Source: Thozetella sp. PMI_491 | Lineage: Eukaryota; Ascomycota; Sordariomycetes; Chaetosphaeriales; Chaetosphaeriaceae | Length of the DNA stretch: 64,000 nt | Reading direction: 5' to 3' | Assembly: GCA_021432635.1 (NCBI GenBank) | Contig: MU270050.1 | Coordinates: 186,001-250,000 of the forward strand | Shown: one piece after another, positions 57,309 to 64,000 of the stretch | Position numbering within the stretch: the first letter of the stretch is position 1 | Layout: each line of letters opens with the position of its first letter | Made by a program: the position numbers and the translations under genes | Notes under the pieces: generated by a model | Database searches by the model: none | Told to the model about the DNA's origin: nothing | What the model saw: only the letters and a program-made list of their open reading frames with translations

Positions 57309-58310
57309 TCATCGAACATAAAGCAAGGATAATAAAAATGACATAAATGCCGCAAGAATGCATAGCCCTAATTGTTGCTGTACCGCTTGAGCTCCTGATC
57401 GAGGGGGCATGTATGACAGCGAACAGTTTTCGAAGCTAAGGTGGCCCGAGTTGGTTGCTGGGCAATCATAGTGTGTAACCCTGGGCTTGCAAAAAGGATC
57501 TCCCTGCTGTATATCACATATGCCTCCGCGGTCCCATCCGTAGATGGTACAATTTAGATCGATGCCGTGGGCGATAAGGTCACCATCTGTCCGGTAGCTG
57601 CCGACAAACGGACCCAGGTCTATACCCAGGGCATCCGCATACGCTGGATCCTCGTTGAAGGCTTGAAAACGCGAATCCAGCGGTCGTGAGTCGTTAATTT
57701 TGGTCAAGTTGATGTACAGCCCTGTGCCGGCGCATACTGCTTCCCGCAGGTCACCGGGATTCAGGACCTCGCCGAGGATCTGGGTCAGCCAGGTGCCGTT
57801 TTCCGTGCCAAGAGGGTGAAAACCCAGCATGCCCAGCCCGGTCATCCAGCCACCGTTGTTGATCGAACCACAGCCACGATCGTTCCACATCTTGGTGTTG
57901 TTCTCACCGTCACAGGCCTCCGTCGGCAGCCAGGCGTATAGGATGTCTTGCCATGAGTCGGGACTGGTATAGTTCCGCCAGATTTCCGAGTCGAATGGAT
58001 GCAGCCTTCCTGCCTGCGCCTCTCCGATCGTTTGTTCGAACAAGCGCGTCTCCGCATCTGTCACCCAACTCGGCGTTGGTGGGTTGTCAAACGAGACCTC
58101 AGGAGTGAAACGCAGCGAGGTGTTGCGATCGCACGCGTTCCGCCCGCTTATTTCGATAATACACATCGCCCCGAGCTCTGCACCAATAGCCCACGCGATC
58201 GGCACCATGCTAGCTATCATCAGCACTATAGCTGCAAACAGAGACGGGCATGTTGCATAGGTAGCTTTGAGGTTTGAAGATACGACTAGAAAATCCAAAG
58301 TTCTCGGCAT
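57309..58310 (-). CDS. Uncharacterised two-TM glycoprotein, 333 aa
   Basis: A single open frame from an ATG (MPRTLDFLVVSSNLK) to a stop. An N-terminal TM (about residues 22-45, FAAIVLMIASMVPIAWAIGA) and a C-terminal TM (about 313-331, LCILAAFMSFLLSLLY) enclose a roughly 265-residue loop. The loop has at least six N-x-S/T sequons and about twelve cysteines, suggesting an extracytoplasmic, disulfide-bonded domain. I recognise no family. An upstream exon may exist, since only 21 polar residues precede the first TM. No enzymatic motif was seen. Confidence 0.65.
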   Translation of the reverse strand: MPRTLDFLVVSSNLKATYATCPSLFAAIVLMIASMVPIAWAIGAELGAMCIIEISGRNACDRNTSLRFTPEVSFDNPPTPSWVTDAETRLFEQTIGEAQAGRLHPFDSEIWRNYTSPDSWQDILYAWLPTEACDGENNTKMWNDRGCGSINNGGWMTGLGMLGFHPLGTENGTWLTQILGEVLNPGDLREAVCAGTGLYINLTKINDSRPLDSRFQAFNEDPAYADALGIDLGPFVGSYRTDGDLIAHGIDLNCTIYGWDRGGICDIQQGDPFCKPRVTHYDCPATNSGHLSFENCSLSYMPPRSGAQAVQQQLGLCILAAFMSFLLSLLYVR

Positions 58311-58918
58311 CTTTCCGTGATAAAAGTCTGCTACGAGACGAGGAACATGTATTGGTTGGTGATCCTAGGCAATGCAGAAGAGAACGACCGACGCAGAGGG
58401 GAATTCCCCTCGCAGAGAAGAAAACGGCGCCTGCGCGACTTTTTATGCATCTTCGACCCATAGAAGGGGGTTTGCGAGGCTGGAGTGGCGCACAGCTGAA
58501 AATTCATAGCGTCGACTAGAGACAAAATATTTAATATATCCCCACGAGGCACCCAATGAGTGTTGGAAAAAGGAGGATTAACAAAGGCTGTATTAGATGC
58601 GTATAAATATGAAATGTTCGCATCTGCTGCCAGCCATCTTCTAAACCCAATCCCCCATTCCCCGGCGCGGTGCAGTAGACCTCGTTGAAAACAAGCCCGT
58701 GTAAACCCCTATATCTTTCTCACGGCATGACCACCACCAAAAGTATGTAGACCTTGAACCTTCGTCCTCATATGGCTAGCGGCGCAAAATAGAACTAAAA
58801 TTGGCTACTGGGCATGGCTACGCTCCCAGGGATCTATTGCATAATCTCCTTCTCTAGTTAGCTACGTCCTATCCACATTATCCCTCCCGGCCAGCCTAGA
58901 TACTCTTTATAGGCTGAC
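58311..58918. other. Spacer upstream of the two-TM protein
   Basis: Promoter side of the membrane-protein gene; nothing else was recognised. Confidence 0.35.
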
Positions 58919-59319
58919 TGTAAGAACCTTATGGCTCTTAGGTTGAGGACCGCGATGCCTCGGGTGGTTTGGGCAGAACGAGTCGCACAATGGTCACGAT
59001 GGAACGCTCAAGGGGGGGGGTACAGAGTGCATTCTAGACTGAGTCTTGCAGAAGGGAAGTTCTGCAAGAAGGGTGGGGTGTGGGGTGCCCCCGAAGAGCC
59101 CCTGGGACCCCGCCATTCAGGGTCATCATCCAAGGGTTAGGGCCGTTCATACCACCTGGCATGAAGATTTATAGGGTCCTTGACGCCATCTGGCATGAAT
59201 CATAATGGATTAGAGGCCCCTTCACACCAGTTGGTAGCAAGCTCGTCCTCTAGGCTACTTCAAGCCAACTGGTTTCAAGCCTCTACATCCTCTGCTTGTA
59301 ACATCATGTGATCGTTACA
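58919..59319. mobile_element. LTR-like element (about 401 bp)
   Basis: Begins TGTAAGAACC and ends TCGTTACA (TGTAA/TTACA inverted ends). The start resembles that of the 51.6-kb element (TGTnAGAACCTT), and it also carries a GGGTTAGGG nonamer (59134-59142). No target duplication or internal domain was seen. Candidate solo LTR fossil. Confidence 0.45.
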
Positions 59320-59787
59320 GCCTTATAGAAAAAGAGTATATATTTCCCAGGTATAAATTTAAGGGCCTAGCTCCACTAATACTACAGCTATAAAAAGCTA
59401 GATTATTATAGTAATATAATTTTGTAAGAATATATCAAAGAATAAGAAATTTAATCTAATAGAAATACCTAAAATATAAGAAATAAAGCAGAGGGAATGG
59501 CCTAAATATATTTTCCCCTCTTACATTCCTATATCCTATTCTCTGGCTGCTAGCCACCTAAGACCTAAGTCCTAAGTCCTAGGCTCCCTATCAGTATTGC
59601 TTGGAGCTGTGCCGCATACTACGATATATATGCTGAATATACTGTGCGGTATATAGTGGATTGGAGAAGTATATATGTCCCGCTAAAAATGTACTTGACG
59701 GAGGGTATTTTAGGGTTCCAAAAACGGTGGGTCTGGGCTTCCATTTTTGGAAGGCCCAACATCGACACGGGTAATAACAGGCACTTG
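59320..59787. other. AT-rich spacer
   Basis: Very AT-rich sequence (59340-59520 especially), typical of RIP-decayed DNA; short tandem CCTAAGT copies occur near 59560-59580. No gene. Confidence 0.45.
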
Positions 59788-60085
59788 TAGGTATAATATC
59801 CATGTCGATGTTGAGGGTTCCGATTTCTGATTCCTCCATTCAGCCCAACATGACCCATCTTGATTGTCCAACCAAAACCTATCTATATTGACCCACCCTG
59901 TCACTCAATCGAAAGCTTAAGGTATAAGCTGCTGAATCTTGACTACAACTCTTTATAATATATACTTATGCCCTGGTCACTCAATCTGCCCTCCCCCTCT
60001 TCCTGATTCCTTTGATTTCCTTTGTTTTCGACTGTCCGTATTCCATCCAATAGCAAAAAATACCGCAATCGAGTTAACGCAGCGA
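59788..60085. repeat. Dispersed repeat, copy B (about 300 bp)
   Basis: Second copy of the 49.5-kb repeat, same orientation, more AT-rich than copy A, consistent with directional decay of one copy. Its left end is part of an imperfect hairpin with 59755-59771. Confidence 0.75.
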
Positions 60086-60849
60086 AGAGCGCCTGTCCCA
60101 TGATTATGTTCTAGTTATACACACCTCATCGTCTGGTGAACAATCCTCAGGATCCTAGTTCGGTGCTGGAGCTGTGGCAGCTCTGGCAACTCCATGAAGC
60201 TATTGGGGCTGTGACTGCTCCTACCGCTCCATGCCCGACTGGCTCGGAACCGTGGCCCGAGTGCCTGAGGTATTCACCTGTGGCCTTGTCTGCCTTCGTG
60301 AGGCGCTAGGCCGGATGAGTTGGCTGCTCAGCCTGGGGCTGACACATGCTCACAACACCTAAAGCCACGTACCATCGTATATTCCATAGCCCATCCCTAT
60401 CTTGCGTGGATGGATCTAAATGCTACATACACTTCTCATCAGAGACTGTGACTCGTCTGTTACTCACTCAATCTTGTCCATCCGTGACACCGTGACTACC
60501 GTTAAACTCGTCTTTTCAACTTCGTTTCAACGACCTAATTTTTATCTTCATACGATCAAGAAACCGTTCCACAATCGATCAGTTTCTCCCCTTGAGAAAT
60601 ATCTACCTCACGATCTTCTCCCCTCAGCGAAGCTTCTTCCATACGATCCGCTGAACATTCCGAAAATTTCTATTTGCTTTACAGTTATAGTTTAATGTTT
60701 GCCTAGTAAGTATAGCAGTAATTAGTTATGGTGTTTCTTTAAAGAGGTTACAGTATTGCGTTATAGCGCTGCTAAGTGCTTTTTGTAAGTCAGGGGGGCT
60801 TTTCCTCTCCTACGCCTTTATAATATTAGCTTATAATTAAAATAAGCGG
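60086..60849. other. Unassigned 760 bp
   Basis: A plus-strand frame (60420-60695, 91 codons) has no recognised family. Turns AT-rich towards the right. Confidence 0.3.
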
Positions 60850-61140
60850 CCCTACGCTTCGCTTCGGGGCTGATTTCCTCTAGCACACCCTACGCTACGC
60901 TTCGGGGCGCTAGAGCTGACCTTCCCGAAGGCCATATCTAAGTGCTAGAGGAAATAAGTCTGACCTTTGGTATATAAAGCCAGTGTAGCCAGCGTAGCCA
61001 GCAGCGATTCGGCGACTGCGGCCGGCCCTCCGTAGGCTCCGGGCCCTCGTGCGCCAATCTATTATATTTATATACCCTTGTCTGTAGCGATCTGGCGACT
61101 ATGGTCAGCCCTCCGCAAGCTTCGGGGGCCTCGTGCGCCA
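60850..61140. repeat. Two sets of direct repeats
   Basis: A 21-bp unit CCCTACGCTTCGCTTCGGGG plus C (60850-60870) recurs with one change at 60888-60908. A roughly 53-bp unit, starting GCGAT and ending CTCGTGCGCCA, occurs at 61004-61056 and 61087-61140; the differences are largely transitions. Confidence 0.8.
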
Positions 61141-61149
61141 TATCTAGAT

Positions 61150-61405
61150 ATAAAGCAGATAGGCCAGCGATCCAACCAGCGATCTAACCAGCCAGCGATC
61201 TAACTAGCTAGCGATCTAACTAGCGGTATGGCTACACTCGTAGCCACGCCAGTCATCCAGCCAGCCAGCGATCCAACCAGCGATCCAACCAGCGATCCAA
61301 CCAGCCAGCTAGCCAGCCAGCCAGCGATCCAACCAGCCGTATAGCTACACTCGTAACCACACCAGTCATCCAGCCAGCCAGCTAGCCAGCCAGCTAGTAT
61401 AGTAA
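61150..61405. repeat. CCAGC-rich tandem array
   Basis: Irregular tandem copies of CCAGCGATCCAA and CCAGCCAGCTAG-type units, interrupted by two related roughly 50-bp segments containing GCTACACTCGTARCCAC. Non-coding in all frames. Confidence 0.85.
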
Positions 61406-61698
61406 AGGAGGAAAGAGAAGGAAAAACAAGCCACGATGGTAGAAATATAAAAGCTCTTGTAGCGAGATTAGCCAGCTAAAGCCAGGGGTAAAAGCTAGAT
61501 CCATTATTTAGTGGGGATAACTGCTCGTGAGCCAATTCACGAAGACTGTAAGTCGTATCATACCCTGTATAAGCCAGGGCTGGTTTTTTAAGCCTATCTA
61601 CGTTGGCTACAGCGCAGAGAAGCTGTTTTTTAGGCCAATTACAGCGCAAAGAGCCACTTTTTAATGGAGTAAAAAGCTCGTAAGCCAATCCGCGAAGA

Positions 61699-61795
61699 GA
61701 GCGATTTCGCCATAAATTTAAGCGATTTCGTCACAAGTTTTAAGCGATTTCGTCATTAAATTTTTTTCAGGCGCCGTAATAATGACCTTCGGTCA
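61699..61795. repeat. Triple 21-bp direct repeat plus hairpin
   Basis: GCGATTTCG occurs at 61701, 61722 and 61744 within repeats of about 21-22 bp, followed by an exact hairpin TGACC-TTC-GGTCA (61783-61795). It could be the end of an unidentified transposon. Confidence 0.6.
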
Positions 61796-62312
61796 GATTA
61801 ATGTTAGTTAGCTTTTGAAACGCTTACGAAGTTTGCATTAATTAGTTAATTAACTAGGAGATAGTAAAAAGTTTTAAGTAAGATAATATATATCTAACGG
61901 AGGAAGTTTAACAATTACATGACTGCATCGAGTATCTCACTGTGAGCCACCGCTAGTTTCTGCGCGACCCTGAGTCATCTTATCTGTCCATAATCCCTCG
62001 GTGCATTGACGTATAGGTCGGTGGGTATTCGGATTACCTTCTACGAAGACGCAGGGTACAGAGATGATGTAAAGATAGATTCGCATGTGCTTGTTAGCCC
62101 GTATGCAAATAAGATACCTTGACAACACGATGAAGAAGCTGGGGGTTTGCTGTAATGTGAAGCGAAGTGGCAGGACGCAGTAATTCAGCTTTTCTCCAGA
62201 GTCGCGACATTTATTAGAGAATCCCGAAAAAGAATTCTATACGCCTCCGCTTCTCGCTTGTATTATATCCAGGTCATTTGTAAGAAATTGATGATTAGGC
62301 CTATCCTTGGGT
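61796..62312. other. Spacer before the terminal gene
   Basis: AT-rich on the left; otherwise the 3' flank of the membrane-protein gene. Nothing else was recognised. Confidence 0.35.
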
Positions 62313-63891
62313 TCAATCGTCCAATGCCGTGCGCTGTCGGCCATAAGAAACTTGGTCGCCCGGATTCTGCACATGTTCGTACTGGTTATACCGTGGCAAC
62401 CGCACCTTCCAGTAACTGTTCTCAATATCGCCATCACTTTTCTCAACATCGCTGCCACTGGTCCGACCGAAAACCCAACGTCTCCACGGCAGTGCTGAAT
62501 TACTGCTGCTCTTGCTCTTGCTCTTGCCCTTGTTGGGTAACAAGTGATCCGTGGTGCCACGAAACGGAGGCTCATCAGCAGCACCTCTGCAATGCCTTTC
62601 CAGGGTTGCCTGCGCCCTGTCCGGATTGAGCACAGGTGTAGGGACAGGCTTCCTGGCGATTGATATCCGCCCGGGGCGTATCGGAGCCTGCACCAATGGA
62701 GAGACCGAGGGAGAGACCGAGGGAGAGACCGGCGCAGGGAAGGCTCTGCCTCTATCGCCTCTTAGCACAGGGTGGATCTGGTCCCAGTCATCCGCGTCCC
62801 CGAGCGGTGATATTGGAGGGTCTTGCCCGATGCTGTACCCGGAATGCAGCGGCACAACCGAGGAAAACATTTCTTTTTTCGCCTCGACGAGCGACTTTTC
62901 CCTGCGACCTCTAGAGCCGCGAGGGATGGTCTGCGCATTCCAGCCCATGCCTGGACGGTCTGAATCCTCTTCAGCGACCGAGGCAAGGGACCCGAAGGAT
63001 TCCATGGACATTCTGCCTCTGCGCGCACCCATGGTTGGACCGGTAGGTCGGGGGTCTGAAAATGGATTCTCGTTGTCCTCATGAATTCGTTGTGGAGGAC
63101 GAGGAATCGATTGTACGCTCATGATAGTACTCGTTGACGGGATCGTGTGCGATTTCGAAAATGTTGGTGTTGGAAGTTGCGACTCATGAGGAATGCTCTT
63201 TGAGGTGGAGCGCCGCCGACACAAACATAATGTCAGAATTACAACGGCAATTGCAAGTAGTACCAACGGTATCGCAAGGCCGATCGCCACCTTATCAGCG
63301 GCAGAGAGTCCGTTTGGACGTGAAGCGAACTCATTCTGACCGGTGGTCACCGTCACCGTGACAACGGATGTGGCGATGGGGAAGGTGGATGCTGTTGAAA
63401 ATGTTGCCGGCTTTGAAGTTGTAGTAGGCGTGGGTGATAATGTCGTCTGCTTGGAGCTTGTGGTGGATATCGTCGTTGTTGTTGATGGTGCGAACTCACT
63501 GATCAGGTAGGACTGTATGTCTGTAGGAAGAGAAGTGAACCAGCTTGGCCTGTTGCCATCCAGGAAGTCGGACCAGAGGATACTCGATGCCTCTGGAAGA
63601 TTTGTGGCGGCGATTTCTCTCAGCGTCTCGGGTACTGCAGTGAGCAGAACCTGGGCCAGTGAAATGCTAGTTCGACGTTAGTCCTTCAAGAGTGAAAGGA
63701 TAAATAGTAATAGCATGAGGATTAACTGACGCATCCATGACTGGGGCGGCAGGGCTTCTACCAAGCACCACAGGCATTGTCATACTCGGCGGATGGGTGA
63801 TGGAGGCGCCGATTGCAGCAACCGGTGCCGGTGCGAAGCACGCGACAAAGGCGAGTAGAGCCAAAGGCCTGAGAGACATTAATGATCTCAT
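62313..63891 (-). CDS. Ser/Thr-rich single-pass membrane protein
   Basis: Exons 63731-63891 and 62313-63666. The first encodes signal peptide MRSLMSLRPLALLAFVACFA and a short mature start. The second continues VLLTAVPETLREIAATNLPE, SSILWSDFLDGNRPSWFTSL and PTDIQSYLISEF, a conserved-looking extracellular segment, then a Ser/Thr-rich stalk (STTTTISTTSS...). A TM follows (KVAIGLAIPLVLLAIAVVILTLCLC) with a stop-transfer CRRR, then about 300 residues of Pro/Ser-rich cytoplasmic tail with a short SVSP tandem repeat. The layout resembles fungal wall sensors (WSC/Mid2-like) but no WSC domain is present. Function unknown; family similarity is to uncharacterised ascomycete proteins. Confidence 0.75.
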
Positions 63892-64000
63892 GGTATAGCA
63901 ATCTGCCGTACCGCAGCTTGTCCAGTCTTTTAGTGGTGGCCTCGCCTTATAATGAGGTATACAATGCGAATGCACTGTGAACGCTTACTGAGATGTCGAA

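Noticed and set aside
61699-61860. Helitron 3' end
   Set aside because: A hairpin is present but no CTRR-T terminus follows at the expected distance, and no Rep/helicase sequence is seen.

Overview
The window looks like nuclear DNA of a filamentous ascomycete (Pezizomycotina). Nearly all genes carry short GT-AG introns of about 45-190 bp. The protein families are typical of that group: an SAT4/PTH11-type rhodopsin-like protein, Zn2Cys6 and Clr5-domain regulators, tyrosinase, P450, ABCC and ACS-type transporters, and GT32, GH43 and DUF4419 proteins. Intergenic regions are long, and solo LTRs and AT-rich repeat remnants crowd the right third. I cannot name the species. Exon boundaries given were read by hand; where I give protein lengths for spliced genes, the exons add up to a whole number of codons.

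Left part (0-19.3 kb): a subtilase cut by the window edge, a seven-helix rhodopsin-like protein, a secreted tyrosinase, a diverged extra-looking copy of the complex I subunit NDUFS7/PSST, a broken C2H2-Zn2Cys6 regulator, a Clr5-domain regulator, a short-chain dehydrogenase and a full-length ABCC exporter. Oxidoreductases, regulators, an exporter and a possible duplicated respiratory target together resemble a specialised-metabolite locus. No PKS, NRPS, terpene synthase or other classical core gene is visible.

Middle part (20-36 kb): an MmgE/PrpD-family enzyme, a DAL5-like ACS-family MFS transporter and a TauD-type 2-oxoglutarate/Fe(II) dioxygenase form a compact group. The transporter and dioxygenase are divergently transcribed. 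This looks like an uptake-and-catabolism unit for a small acid. It is followed by an M13 metallopeptidase with an unresolved frame change, a membrane-anchored P450 (four exons, 537 aa) and an intact DUF4419 protein.

Right part (38-64 kb): a secreted Ala/Thr/Val-rich wall-type protein, a GT32 mannosyltransferase-like protein, a multidomain GH43 enzyme with chitobiase-like modules nested in the catalytic fold and a C-terminal F5/8C module, and an epoxide hydrolase. Then comes a repeat belt (49.4-52.3 kb) with a clean solo LTR flanked by a 5-bp duplication, two related LTR-like ends and a 9-bp minisatellite. After it lie a 1154-aa Clr5-ankyrin protein, an unknown two-TM glycoprotein, a second repeat belt (58.9-61.8 kb) and a Ser/Thr-rich single-pass membrane protein.

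The best candidates for something undescribed are the PSST paralogue beside the exporter, dehydrogenase and regulators, the PrpD-MFS-TauD unit, the nested GH43 architecture, and the two Clr5 genes that share an identical first-exon length and intron phase.
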